Below, piece by piece: positions 53,534-62,622 of a stretch of DNA of 64,000 nucleotides. The stretch comes from Clostridia bacterium (GTDB lineage Bacteria; Bacillota; Clostridia; Christensenellales; Aristaeellaceae). Position 1 is the stretch's first letter. Every line of letters begins with the position of its first letter. The stretch lies in NCBI GenBank assembly GCA_017395685.1, contig JAFQOD010000018.1, positions 59,188 through 123,187 of the forward strand. The letters are read 5' to 3'. The translations under genes and the position numbers were made by a program. Under the pieces are notes generated by a model. The model searched no databases, was not told the DNA's origin, and saw nothing but the letters and a program-made list of their open reading frames with translations.

Positions 53534-55750
53534 TTATCTGCGGATGGAAACGCCGTAAATCAGCAAAGTATAGTTATCCTCCAGCGAGCGTACCCGGATT
53601 TGCCTGAGCACTTTGCTGTTGTCAGCAGGCACAGTGTACAGGTTTACAAGATAACGGTCGAAGTTGGGGTGGTAGGTAAAGCGCAGCGCCTGCTCCACAT
53701 AAGGGGCGATGGGATTCACACGGGAGGGACCATGGTGGGTGAATACGCTGGTAAGCTCCAGGCCGTTGCGCAGGGGAATGATGCGGCTGCTGCCGTCATC
53801 GTATTCCAGCACGTATTCTGCCAGCAGATCGCCCTGCCTGCCGTACACCGGGAACCCCTTGCCCATGGTTACATTGCCGGCGAAGTAAATTGCGCCGGCC
53901 CTTTCATTCACGGGGATGATGATTTCTTCCTTGGCAGCAAGGGGCGGGCCTGCGGGAATATTCACCGGCAGGTTGCCAAGACTGCCCAGTGCATCCTTCA
54001 TTACCGGGCCGTGGGTCATACGGCGTCGCACCTTGTGGGCGTAGCCGTATTCCTTGTAATCATCCGCCTGGGCAAAGAGTGCCTGCCAGATTTTGGCCTG
54101 GCGTTCCTTATCCTGGGCGGCCCAGATATCCAAAGGAGAAATCTCTTCGGGCCGCTCTACGCAGATGGCGGGCTTATGGATGGCATAGGGCGCTGCAGGG
54201 GGCGCATCGAATTCCCGCAGCATCTCAATATAGGTATCCAATACCGGCAGGGGATTGCGGTGGATATCGACCAGGCCTTCGTACAGGATGCCGTTTTCAC
54301 AGTCGGGGGTGACACGGCCAAATTCGTACATATCGGCCCAGACCCAGTAGCAGCAGCCGGCCAGTACGGCGCCGCCGTCCTTGCGGCGCCAGGCTCTGAA
54401 CATGCGGCGGAGGAAGCGACGGGTCAGCTCAGGATTATTGCGCATAAAGTGGCCGCCCCATTCGGTAAAGACCAGGGGCATATCCCGCAGGGATTCCATC
54501 ACATCCTCCAGGGTGGTTTCGCCGCTCTTGCGGGCGTATACACGATCCATGTACCGGCCGTATGGATGCATGGTATAGAAATCAAAGCCATAGGGCTTGA
54601 AGGTTTCCTGTACATCCTCAATGGGCCTGCAGTTGGCCCCGGAAACGGGACGGGTGGGATCCAGGCTTCGGCAAAGATCGGAGGAGACCCGGAGATATTC
54701 GGGGGTGAGCCTGCATTCGTTGAAGCTGAGCCAGAAGGCGATGGATATCCGGTTGCGGTCACGGATGACGCAGCGGCGCATGGCCTCCAGGGCACCGGAA
54801 ACGGTTTCGGGGTTATCCATATCGCTCCACCACAGACCGGGCTCCTCGCTGACCAGCAGGCCGATTTCGTCCGCCAGCTCCACGATATGGCGGTGGTGCG
54901 GATAATGCACCAGGCGCACGAAGTTAAAGCCGCAGGACTTGATCATGCGCATATCCCGTTCCATCTGCTCATAGGTGAGGGTGTGGCCCTGATCGCCCCA
55001 CATATCGTGGCGGCAGATCCCCTTGAGAAACAAGGGGCGTCCATTGAGATGGAAACGCTGGCCAACAATGCGGAAATCCTTGAAGCCTACCTTCTGGGTC
55101 AGAGAATCGTCGCCTGCGCAGACTTCCAGGGTATAAAGGCAGGGCGCATCCACATCCCACAGAACGGGCTGATCCACAGTGAAGGTGATCACCGCCCGGC
55201 CATCCCTGGCCTCTGCGGAGGCGGAAGCGACCTGGTATCCGCGGCGGTTTTTCAGCAGGGCGGATACAGGAGCATCGCCGCCGGAAAGGACCACGGTGAC
55301 CTGGCACTCAGCAGATTGATATCCTTCCGTAAGGGTTGTGCGCCAGACCACATCATCGATCATGATCTGATCGGTGCAAAGCAGGTATACTTCACGGATG
55401 ATGCCGCCGTAATTCTCCCAGCCTTCGGAGGGGCCGAAGGGCAGATTCATATCCTCAATTTCCACCTGCAGAGCGTTCCCGGTGGGGCGCAGCAGTGCGC
55501 TTATGTCAAAGGAATAGAAGCTGTAGGGAACCATCACCCCCAGCTGCACGCCGTTGAGGGTAACGGTTCCACGGTAGGTGATGCCTTCAAAACAGAGATG
55601 CACCCTGGGCTCTTTCGGGGCATCGAAGGTACGGGAGTAAAGGGACTTGCCTACGCAGACCGCAGAGGAGGGCACCTGCACCGTTCCCATATATCGCGCA
55701 TTTACATGATACTGCCACAGACCGTTAAGAGAAAATGACGTGCGTTTCAT
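53534..55750 (-). CDS. GH2 family glycosidase (beta-galactosidase/beta-glucuronidase type)
   Basis: 738 residues from the ATG at 55750 (site AAAGGAGATTCAATAGAT); the longer frame runs into the promoter. No signal peptide. An N-terminal jelly-roll (LNGLWQYHVNARYMGTVQVP), an immunoglobulin-like middle part and a TIM barrel with GICRHDMWG, acid/base E345 in SFNEC and nucleophile E430 in FTEWGG. The residue after NE is Cys, unlike the usual Ser/His neighbours. It hydrolyses beta-galactosides or beta-glucuronides from pectin side chains. First gene of the operon that continues into the nine MBL genes. Confidence 0.87.
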   Translation of the reverse strand: MKRTSFSLNGLWQYHVNARYMGTVQVPSSAVCVGKSLYSRTFDAPKEPRVHLCFEGITYRGTVTLNGVQLGVMVPYSFYSFDISALLRPTGNALQVEIEDMNLPFGPSEGWENYGGIIREVYLLCTDQIMIDDVVWRTTLTEGYQSAECQVTVVLSGGDAPVSALLKNRRGYQVASASAEARDGRAVITFTVDQPVLWDVDAPCLYTLEVCAGDDSLTQKVGFKDFRIVGQRFHLNGRPLFLKGICRHDMWGDQGHTLTYEQMERDMRMIKSCGFNFVRLVHYPHHRHIVELADEIGLLVSEEPGLWWSDMDNPETVSGALEAMRRCVIRDRNRISIAFWLSFNECRLTPEYLRVSSDLCRSLDPTRPVSGANCRPIEDVQETFKPYGFDFYTMHPYGRYMDRVYARKSGETTLEDVMESLRDMPLVFTEWGGHFMRNNPELTRRFLRRMFRAWRRKDGGAVLAGCCYWVWADMYEFGRVTPDCENGILYEGLVDIHRNPLPVLDTYIEMLREFDAPPAAPYAIHKPAICVERPEEISPLDIWAAQDKERQAKIWQALFAQADDYKEYGYAHKVRRRMTHGPVMKDALGSLGNLPVNIPAGPPLAAKEEIIIPVNERAGAIYFAGNVTMGKGFPVYGRQGDLLAEYVLEYDDGSSRIIPLRNGLELTSVFTHHGPSRVNPIAPYVEQALRFTYHPNFDRYLVNLYTVPADNSKVLRQIRVRSLEDNYTLLIYGVSIRR

Positions 55751-55826
55751 ATCTATTGAATCTCCTTTGCATGTGCTGCGGTGTGCATTTTTTGGGGAAA
55801 AATGGGCGAGAATATACTGTATTTTT

Positions 55827-55889
55827 ATTTTAACAGGACGGGAAAAAAACCACAATGCATATTTGTGCAAATACAGGTACAATCGTGCA
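55827..55889 (-). promoter_or_regulatory. Promoter and tandem operator of the GH2-MBL operon
   Basis: On the minus strand TGCACGATTGT (from 55889) and TGCACAAATAT (from 55869) are 20 bp apart. -35 TTGTGG (55855-55850) begins 14 bp after the proximal T, followed by a 17-bp spacer and -10 TAAAAT (55832-55827). Confidence 0.75.
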
Positions 55890-55975
55890 GAGATGTTACA
55901 AATGGGCGAATTAAGAACATTTTGAGTGGGAAAACAGGGCAAAATAAAAGGAAATATATCAAGTGAGAAAATGAT

Positions 55976-56039
55976 TACACAAAAGTGCTGCAAAATGCAC
56001 AATCGTTTATTTACACTTTTAGTGAAAAAACGATACTAT
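55976..56039 (+). promoter_or_regulatory. Promoter and tandem operator of the isomerase-kinase operon
   Basis: TACACAA (55976) and TGCACAA (55996) lie 20 bp apart. -35 TTTACA (56010-56015) begins 14 bp after the proximal T, then an 18-bp spacer and -10 TACTAT (56034-56039). The stretch ACAAAAGTGCTGCAA here is repeated before repeat protein 2 at about 29430-29444. The rest of the 376-bp divergent gap is AT-rich with no gene. Confidence 0.72.
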
Positions 56040-56126
56040 GCAACTATAAAGATACAGCAGGAAGTGTCTTTAAACATAACTGCTTTGTAAAGAATTAATT
56101 GGATAATCGAAAAGGAGGAATTACTC

Positions 56127-57557
56127 TTGGATTTTAAGGTCATGCTGATCGGTACCAGCCAGCTGAGTTTCCCCGGCGATAAAAAGGGGCGTTTCCAGAA
56201 GGCAGCGGATGATCTGGAAATCTTCCTGAAGGATCTGGGCGCTTCTCTTGTGGTATACCCTGAAACCGTCATTACCGCTGATGACGCCAAACGTTCCCTT
56301 AAGACCGTGCATGCAGAGAAGCCGGATTTCCTGCTTGTGCAGAATACCAGCTATACCGCCGGCTTTGTGGCCATGGTTTACGGCAAGGCGGGCTATCCTC
56401 TGGGCCAGTGGGCTATTCCCGAGGGCGCAGACGACGGCATTGTGCAGTTTAACAGCTTCTGTTCTATCAATATGCACATGTCCATCATCAAAAGCTACTA
56501 TCCCTATGACCGCATCCCTGTGAAGTGGTTCTTTGGCGAAGTAAAGGATGAATTCTTTGCCGAGCGTATGAGCATCACCATCAAGGCGCTGCGCACCATC
56601 AAGCGCATGAAGCAATCCAAGATCGCCCTGATCGGCGGCATTGCCCCCGGCTTCAACGATCTGTACTTTGATGAACGCGACATGCTCAAGCGCTTTGAGG
56701 GCATGGAATTTAACCGTCTGCATGAGTTTGACGAAATCGGCGACCGGGCCATGTCCTATTCTGAAAGCGAGATTGCCAAGCTGGCCGAGGAATACGAAGC
56801 CAAGGCGAAGAAGGGCGTGCAGCCCTGCTCCGTGCGCCATAAGATGATGAATGCCCGCTTCACCAAGGCGTACAACGATTTCCTGGCGGAATATGGCTAT
56901 GACGCCATCGCCATTTCCTGCTGGCCCAAGTTCATGGATAAGTTTGATTACTCGATCTGCTCTGTGGTTGCGACCCTGAATGATCAGCTGGTGCCCGCTG
57001 CCTGCGAGGGCGACGTGCCCAGCGCCGTGAGCATGCTGATGCTTCAGGAAATCACCGGCAAATCTTCCATGTGCATGGATATGTCTGCCTTTGACGAGAA
57101 GGATGAGAGCGTGCTGATGTGGCACTGCGGCCCCGCTGCCGCCGAATTCTGCTGCGATGCGGGATATTCCCTGGGCGGCAATTACTCCGGCAAGGCCCAT
57201 ATTCCCGATGAGCCCCCGATCTGCTGCGGCGTGGCCCGTGACATGGTATTCAAGGCCCAGCCCGCCACCATTGGCCGTATGACCGGTAATTTTGATCAGC
57301 TGCTGATCGCTTCCGGTGAATTCCTGGATGAAAACAAACCCAGTTTCATCGGCAGCCGCGGCTGGTTCGGCAAGCTGACTGTGGCGGGCGAAAAGTGCTC
57401 TGCCCGGGATATGGTTGCGACCGTTCTGGATCAGTCCCTGCCCCATCATTTTGCCATGGGCGTGGGGGATCAGACCAATGTGCTGATGGAAATTGCAGCC
57501 TGGCTGGATCTGGAGGTCATCAAAAAGACGGCATACACTCCCTACATGAAGCGCTGA
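56127..57557 (+). CDS. L-fucose/L-arabinose isomerase-like protein (FucI family), full length
   Basis: 476 residues. The start is TTG at 56127 after AAAGGAGGAATTACTC; no ATG lies at that spacing. A FucI-type fold is suggested by FKVMLIGTSQLSF, IALIGGIAPGF, DAIAISCWPKF, WHCGP at residue 332 and the late region HHFAMGVGDQT. It is a paralog of the partial gene at 1-1041. It likely interconverts an aldose and ketose in the cytoplasm. The ROK kinase and GatZ-like gene downstream suggest a three-step sugar route. Confidence 0.78.
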   Translation: MDFKVMLIGTSQLSFPGDKKGRFQKAADDLEIFLKDLGASLVVYPETVITADDAKRSLKTVHAEKPDFLLVQNTSYTAGFVAMVYGKAGYPLGQWAIPEGADDGIVQFNSFCSINMHMSIIKSYYPYDRIPVKWFFGEVKDEFFAERMSITIKALRTIKRMKQSKIALIGGIAPGFNDLYFDERDMLKRFEGMEFNRLHEFDEIGDRAMSYSESEIAKLAEEYEAKAKKGVQPCSVRHKMMNARFTKAYNDFLAEYGYDAIAISCWPKFMDKFDYSICSVVATLNDQLVPAACEGDVPSAVSMLMLQEITGKSSMCMDMSAFDEKDESVLMWHCGPAAAEFCCDAGYSLGGNYSGKAHIPDEPPICCGVARDMVFKAQPATIGRMTGNFDQLLIASGEFLDENKPSFIGSRGWFGKLTVAGEKCSARDMVATVLDQSLPHHFAMGVGDQTNVLMEIAAWLDLEVIKKTAYTPYMKR

Positions 57558-57572
57558 GGACGGAGATAACGG

Positions 57573-58475
57573 ATGATGCGTGGATGGCTTGCGGCGGATA
57601 TCGGCGGCACCAAGCTTGCCGTAGCCGCATACGACGGAAAGAAACTCTTTGCCCGTATGGAGAGGCCCACTGCAGGCCACCGGGGCGCCGAAGCGGTGCT
57701 GGATGATCTGACGGATATGCTGCGCTGCTGCGCAGAAAAGGCAGGGCTGACGGAGATTCTGGGTGTGGGCGTGGCCTGTCCCGGCCCGCTTTCAGCCCGG
57801 GAGGGTGTGGTCATAAAAGCGCCTATGCTGGGCTGGGAAAACATGCCCATCGTCAAGCGCCTTGAGGAACGCCTTCACTGTGCCGTACGATTGGAGAATG
57901 ATGCCAATGCCGCTGCCTACGGCGAATACCGTATGGGTGCGGGCAAGGGCACGGAGAGCATGGCCTATGTTACGGTGTCCACAGGTGTTGGATGCGGACT
58001 GGTGGTGAACGGCAGGCTGCTTTCCGGCTTCCATGAGGGGGCGGGGGAGATCGGCCATCTGTGCCTGGTGCCGGATGGACTGCCCTGTGCCTGCGGGAGG
58101 AAGGGCTGTCTGGAGCTGTATGCCTCAGGCACGGGCATCGGGCGCTTCATCAGCCAGAGAAAAGGAGAGGCCCTTACTGCAAAGGACGCCGCCCATATGG
58201 CCGAGGAAGGGGATCAGGATGCCCTGGAGGCCTTTCGCCGGGCCGGCGAATATCTGGGCAGGGGGCTTGGGTATGTGCTGCAGCTCATTGATCCGGAATG
58301 CGTGGTCATCGGCGGCAGCGTCCACAATGCCCTGCATCTTATGAAGGATGCATTGGCGGATACCGTGCAGCGTACCAGCTATTGGGGTGAAAATCCGGAT
58401 CGCTGGCTGCGCGTGGCGGAACTGAGCGGCGATTCCGGGCTGTGGGGCGCGGCGCTGCTTGCCAGTGAAATCTGA
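57573..58475 (+). CDS. ROK-family sugar kinase
   Basis: 300 residues. ATP-binding motif ADIGGTKLAVAAYDG at the N-terminus, GVACPGPLSAREGVV, sugar-binding ENDANAAAYGEY, and the ROK zinc motif with C172, C174, C179 (CACGRKGC) preceded by GEIGHL. It phosphorylates glucose, fructose, N-acetyl sugars or similar. It lies 15 bp after the isomerase gene, so it probably acts on the isomerase product. Confidence 0.88.
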   Translation: MMRGWLAADIGGTKLAVAAYDGKKLFARMERPTAGHRGAEAVLDDLTDMLRCCAEKAGLTEILGVGVACPGPLSAREGVVIKAPMLGWENMPIVKRLEERLHCAVRLENDANAAAYGEYRMGAGKGTESMAYVTVSTGVGCGLVVNGRLLSGFHEGAGEIGHLCLVPDGLPCACGRKGCLELYASGTGIGRFISQRKGEALTAKDAAHMAEEGDQDALEAFRRAGEYLGRGLGYVLQLIDPECVVIGGSVHNALHLMKDALADTVQRTSYWGENPDRWLRVAELSGDSGLWGAALLASEI

Positions 58476-58529
58476 TTATTGGTAAATATTGTCCCTTGAT
58501 GGGTTTGTCTAAAAGGAGGTAGAATTTCC

Positions 58530-59789
58530 ATGAATATTAAGCAAATGACGAAGGCACTTCGCAAGGCCCGCGAAGCCGAAGGTTTCTGCACACTGCTGGG
58601 CATCGGCCCCATGTCTCCCGCCCTGATCCAGGCCACTCTGGAACTGAGCCAGGAGCAGGATTTCCCGATCCTGTATATCGCCAGCCGCAATCAGGTGGAT
58701 ATGGATGAGTTTGGCGCTGGCTATGTGAACGGCTGGGATCAGAAGCGCATGGTTGCCGATATCAAGGCCATTGCCGATAAGATCGGCTATACCGGCCAGT
58801 ACTATATCTGCCGCGATCACGGCGGCCCCTGGCAGCGGGATGAGGAGCGGAAGGCCGCCCTGCCCACGGAGGAGGCCATGGCTATCGGCCTGAAATCCTA
58901 CCTGGAGGATGTGGATGCCGGTTTCGATCTGCTGCACATCGATCCTACCAAGGATCCCCATATCTCCGGCACTGTGCCGATGGAACTGGTGCTTGATCGT
59001 ACCGTGACCCTCATCGAAGCGGTGGAAAAGTATATCAAGGAAAACAATCTGGCCCCCGTTGGCTATGAGGTTGGCACGGAAGAAACCAATGGCGGCCTCA
59101 CCGGCACTGAGGAATATACCTCCTTCATTGAAAAGCTTTGCGCTATGCTGGAGGCCAAAGGCCTGCCCACGCCCGATTTCATCGTCGGCCAGACCGGCAC
59201 CCTGACCCGCCTGACCGAAAATATCGGCCACTACTCTGTTGAAAACGCCAAGAAGCTTTCTGACGCTGCTGCTGCCTATAACATTGAGTTGAAGGAACAC
59301 AACAGCGACTATCTGGCGGATGATATTTTGCTGCTGCATCCTGCGCTGGGCGTTGGATCCTCCAATGTGGCGCCTGAATTCGGCGTGATGGAAACCCGCG
59401 CTTACCTGCAGCTTGCCAAGCTGGAAAAGATGCTGTTTGAAAAGGGCCTGGTGCCCGAGGTTGGCGCTGCCGCCGAGACCCTTTCCCGTGCTGCCATCGG
59501 CACCGGCCGCTGGCGCAAGTGGATGGTGGGCGAGGATGCCAATCTGACCGTGGAAGAGGTGCTTGCAAAGCCCGAACTGGCTGCGCTGATCACTGATATT
59601 TCCGGCCATTATGCTTTTGAGGATCCTGCTGTCACCAAGGAACTGAACGCCATGCTGGATCGCCTGGAGAAGGCCAATGTGCCCGCCCGCCGCTATGTGC
59701 TTGATAAGATCAAGAGCCGCATCGGCGAATATGTCACCTGCTACAATCTCCGCGGCCTGACCAGCAAGCTGCGGAAGTATGCCGAGTAA
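58530..59789 (+). CDS. GatZ/KbaZ-like protein (tagatose-bisphosphate aldolase non-catalytic family)
   Basis: 419 residues. Signs: FPILYIASRNQVD, GQYYICRDHGGPW, LHIDPTKDP around H136, YEVGTEETNGG and SNVAPEFGV. GatZ/KbaZ proteins assist tagatose-1,6-bisphosphate aldolase; some homologs are sugar-phosphate epimerases on their own. No GatY-type aldolase is in the window, so an independent epimerase-like role is plausible. The ribosome site AAAAGGAGGTAG is strong. Confidence 0.8.
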   Translation: MNIKQMTKALRKAREAEGFCTLLGIGPMSPALIQATLELSQEQDFPILYIASRNQVDMDEFGAGYVNGWDQKRMVADIKAIADKIGYTGQYYICRDHGGPWQRDEERKAALPTEEAMAIGLKSYLEDVDAGFDLLHIDPTKDPHISGTVPMELVLDRTVTLIEAVEKYIKENNLAPVGYEVGTEETNGGLTGTEEYTSFIEKLCAMLEAKGLPTPDFIVGQTGTLTRLTENIGHYSVENAKKLSDAAAAYNIELKEHNSDYLADDILLLHPALGVGSSNVAPEFGVMETRAYLQLAKLEKMLFEKGLVPEVGAAAETLSRAAIGTGRWRKWMVGEDANLTVEEVLAKPELAALITDISGHYAFEDPAVTKELNAMLDRLEKANVPARRYVLDKIKSRIGEYVTCYNLRGLTSKLRKYAE

Positions 59790-59806
59790 TGCCGTACAGG
59801 AGCAGT

Positions 59807-59839
59807 TTTCCCCGATGATTGCTTGCGGCATCGGGGGAA
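59807..59839 (+). other. Hairpin between GatZ-like gene and transporter 2
   Basis: An 11-bp stem (CCCCGATG core with CATCGGGG) has an 11-nt loop and no T-run. Possible partial terminator or processing site. Confidence 0.5.
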
Positions 59840-59859
59840 GACGGCTCCCCCTAAAGTAG

Positions 59860-59888
59860 TTGTGTACTGGCTCGGATGTCAGTATAAC
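59860..59888 (+). promoter_or_regulatory. Internal promoter of transporter cassette 2
   Basis: -35 TTGTGT (59860-59865), 17-bp spacer, -10 TATAAC (59883-59888), 24 bp before the start codon. No tandem half-sites precede it, unlike the other transporter promoter. Confidence 0.6.
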
Positions 59889-59912
59889 ATATATTATGAA
59901 AGGAGAATCCCC

Positions 59913-61571
59913 ATGAAGAAGATCCTGTCCCTGGTACTGCTTCTCTCCATCCTGGCGACCATCCCCATGAGTGCGTCTGCTGCGCATCTCAGCTGGGAAA
60001 ATGGCGCCACCAAGTACGAGCCTTACCCCGAGACTGTGACCATCACCCAGGGCCGTACCGTTGAAATGACCACCGTGCCCACCGGCGATGCTCATGACAA
60101 TTCCGGCTTTACCCGTTACATCGAAGCCGCCACCAATATCAAGCTGGTGAACGAGTGGACCGCCGCCAACGGCGAAATTTTCAATACCCGCGTTGGCCTG
60201 GCGCTCAATGAAAAGAACATGCCCGACGTTCTGAACGTCAACTATCAGACCTTCGCTGAATTGTATGAGGCGGGCATGATCCAGGATCTGACCGAGGCCT
60301 ACAACGCTACTGAGCTTCCCACCATCAAGTACGTGATGGAATCCTGGGGCGATACACTGACCAAGGCAGTGAGCCGCGATGGTTCCGGCATCTGGGCCAT
60401 TCCTTACCCCAACACCTATCAGCGCGACATGTACTGGATCCGCCGTGACTGGCTGGAAGCCGTGGACATGGAAATCCCCACCACCTATGCCGAACTGGAA
60501 GCGGTCATGGATGCCTTCGTAAATAAGGATCCCGACGGCGACGGCAAGAATAATACCTATGGTATCTCCATGTCTTCCAAGGTTGCCGGTGGCTATAACG
60601 CCGCTCACCACATGAACCTGCTGTTCGCCTATCATGGCACCGGCCTGCGCTACTGGACCTACGATGAGGACGGCAAGGCCGTATACTCTTCTGTGCAGCC
60701 CGAAACCCGTGAGGTGCTGGCCATCCTGCGGGATTGGTACCAGAAGGGCTACATCAAGAAGGACTTTGTGGCTGCTGACGCTAACGGCGACGTGACCGGC
60801 GGCAAGGTCGGCATCATGTGCGGCCCCTGGTGGATGGCCACCTGGCCCTTGAACAACGGCGTTGCCAACGATAAGAACGCTGACTGGTGGCCCTTCGTCA
60901 TCAAGAACGAAGAAGGCATTGTGCCCGTCAACAGCCAGAATCCTGTGAACGGCTACATCGTCGTATCCAAGGACTGCGAGAATCCCGAAGCCGTATTGAA
61001 GGTCATCGAGTTGGGCATTGAAATCTGGAACATGGTTGACCCCGATGCGTTCATGCCCTACATGGACGGCTACTTCAACGAAGACCTGACCCAGAAGGTA
61101 GGCAACAACCTGATCCCCATCATGTGGCTGAAGCAGGTTCCCTTCCTGGAGGATAACGATCCCCTGCATGAGCTGTTCAAGGCCTTCGACGAGAATGCGG
61201 GCGAAGCTGCCCTGGAAGCCATGACCCCTGAAGTGAAGGGCTACTATGCCGGCGCCCTGAAGTATTGGCTGAACAAGGATAATCCCGACGCTTGGGGCGG
61301 CAACGACTGGGGCAACTATGTTGGCTGGTATGTTGGCCGCAGCCTGGAATTCCGTGAGACCGAATGGTATGATATTCCTTCCATCTTCCATGCCACCACC
61401 GATACCATGGTCGCCCGCTGGACTACCCTGCAGTCCATGGAGGAAGAGACCATGATGAAGGTGATCATGGGCCAGCAGACCCTTGATGACTGGGATGCCT
61501 TTGTGGATCGCTGGTACAGCCTGGGCGGCGAAACCATCACCGAAGAAGTCAACGCTTCCCTGGGCCTGTAA
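59913..61571 (+). CDS. ABC sugar transporter solute-binding protein (LplA/YtcQ type), cassette 2
   Basis: 552 residues from the ATG at 59913 (site AAAGGAGAATCCCC). Signal peptide MKKILSLVLLLSILATIPMS, cleavage near ASAAH; no lipobox cysteine. Mature part: ETVTITQGRTVEMTT, MPDVLNVNYQTFAELYEAG, YWIRRDWLEAVDMEIPTTYAELEAVMDAF and VNKDPDGDGKNNTYG. It binds an oligosaccharide for the two permeases that follow. It shares length and layout with the protein at 10799 but is well diverged. Confidence 0.9.
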   Translation: MKKILSLVLLLSILATIPMSASAAHLSWENGATKYEPYPETVTITQGRTVEMTTVPTGDAHDNSGFTRYIEAATNIKLVNEWTAANGEIFNTRVGLALNEKNMPDVLNVNYQTFAELYEAGMIQDLTEAYNATELPTIKYVMESWGDTLTKAVSRDGSGIWAIPYPNTYQRDMYWIRRDWLEAVDMEIPTTYAELEAVMDAFVNKDPDGDGKNNTYGISMSSKVAGGYNAAHHMNLLFAYHGTGLRYWTYDEDGKAVYSSVQPETREVLAILRDWYQKGYIKKDFVAADANGDVTGGKVGIMCGPWWMATWPLNNGVANDKNADWWPFVIKNEEGIVPVNSQNPVNGYIVVSKDCENPEAVLKVIELGIEIWNMVDPDAFMPYMDGYFNEDLTQKVGNNLIPIMWLKQVPFLEDNDPLHELFKAFDENAGEAALEAMTPEVKGYYAGALKYWLNKDNPDAWGGNDWGNYVGWYVGRSLEFRETEWYDIPSIFHATTDTMVARWTTLQSMEEETMMKVIMGQQTLDDWDAFVDRWYSLGGETITEEVNASLGL

Positions 61572-61628
61572 TGGCACTTACCTGACCTCTACAACCTGAT
61601 TCAATCGGATCCTTTGTGATCTGAGCGG

Positions 61629-61658
61629 ACAGGCGGCGGCCTTCGGGCCGTCGCCTGT
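61629..61658 (+). other. Hairpin between binding-protein and permease genes, cassette 2
   Basis: A 13-bp stem with one G-T pair is capped by a very stable TTCG tetraloop; no T-run follows. It matches the position of the hairpin at 12484-12517. Confidence 0.65.
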
Positions 61659-61698
61659 TCGATAGCTATACCACTGTGATACAAGGGGCTGATTTTTC

Positions 61699-62598
61699 AT
61701 GAAAAGAAAGACTTATCTGCGAAATCAGATGCAGTATTATTCCATGCTGCTGATTCCGCTGGGCATTTTGCTGGTGTTTGACATTACGCCGATGTTTGGC
61801 CTGGTGATGGCTTTTCAGAACTACAAGCCTACGTTGGGTTTCCTGGGTTCCAATTGGATCGGCCTGGGCAACTTCGAATTTATTCTGCAGCTGCCTGAGA
61901 TTTGGCGTCTTGCCGGCAATACCCTTGAGATTGCAGTTCTGAAAATCGTATGCGATTTGACGATTCCTGTCATTTTCGCACTGATCCTCAATGAGGTAAA
62001 AAATCAGAAATACAAGCGCACCGTGCAGACAATTGTATATCTGCCTCACTTCCTTTCCTGGGTTATCCTTGCTACGCTGTTCCGCAATCTGTTGAGCTCG
62101 GACGGCGTGATCAACCAGGTGATCCGTTTCCTGGGCGGTGAAACGATCTATCCCTTCACCGATAACAGGCTGTATGTTCCCTTCTTGATCATTACCGATG
62201 CATGGAAGGGCTTTGGTTATGGCGCCATCATTTATCTGGCGGCCATTACCGGTATCGACCCCGCACTGTATGAATCCGCCATGATGGACGGCGCCACCCG
62301 CATTCAGCGCATCGTGCATATCACCATCCCCGGCATTATGCCCATCATTGTGCTCAAGACGATGATGTCCCTGGGCAGCATCCTCAATGCCGGCTTTGAC
62401 CAGATTTTTGCTACGTATAATCCGCTTGTTTATGAGACAGGCGATATTATTGATACTTATATTTACCGCTTCGGCCTGGTGCAGCGCCAGTATTCCCTGA
62501 GTGCTGCCATCGGCATGATCAAATCCGTAATCGCCGCCATACTGATTCTTATCAGTAACTTCCTGGCGACCAAATTCAGTGATTACCGCGTGTTCTAA
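61699..62598 (+). CDS. ABC sugar transporter permease, LplB type (cassette 2)
   Basis: 299 residues, about six membrane helices (LLIPLGILLVFDITPMFGLVMAF). EAA loop: ESAMMDGATRIQRIVHITIPGIMP. Homologous to 12548-13480 including the C-terminal LATKFSDYRVF. The ribosome site AAGGGG is rather far from the ATG. Confidence 0.9.
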   Translation: MKRKTYLRNQMQYYSMLLIPLGILLVFDITPMFGLVMAFQNYKPTLGFLGSNWIGLGNFEFILQLPEIWRLAGNTLEIAVLKIVCDLTIPVIFALILNEVKNQKYKRTVQTIVYLPHFLSWVILATLFRNLLSSDGVINQVIRFLGGETIYPFTDNRLYVPFLIITDAWKGFGYGAIIYLAAITGIDPALYESAMMDGATRIQRIVHITIPGIMPIIVLKTMMSLGSILNAGFDQIFATYNPLVYETGDIIDTYIYRFGLVQRQYSLSAAIGMIKSVIAAILILISNFLATKFSDYRVF

Positions 62599-62622
62599 CA
62601 TTTACAAGGGAAGTGGAATAGT

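Noticed and set aside
55751..56002. 84-residue N-terminal extension of the GH2 protein
   Set aside because: It covers the promoter and operator region; the ATG at 55750 has a good ribosome site and the GH2 fold starts there.
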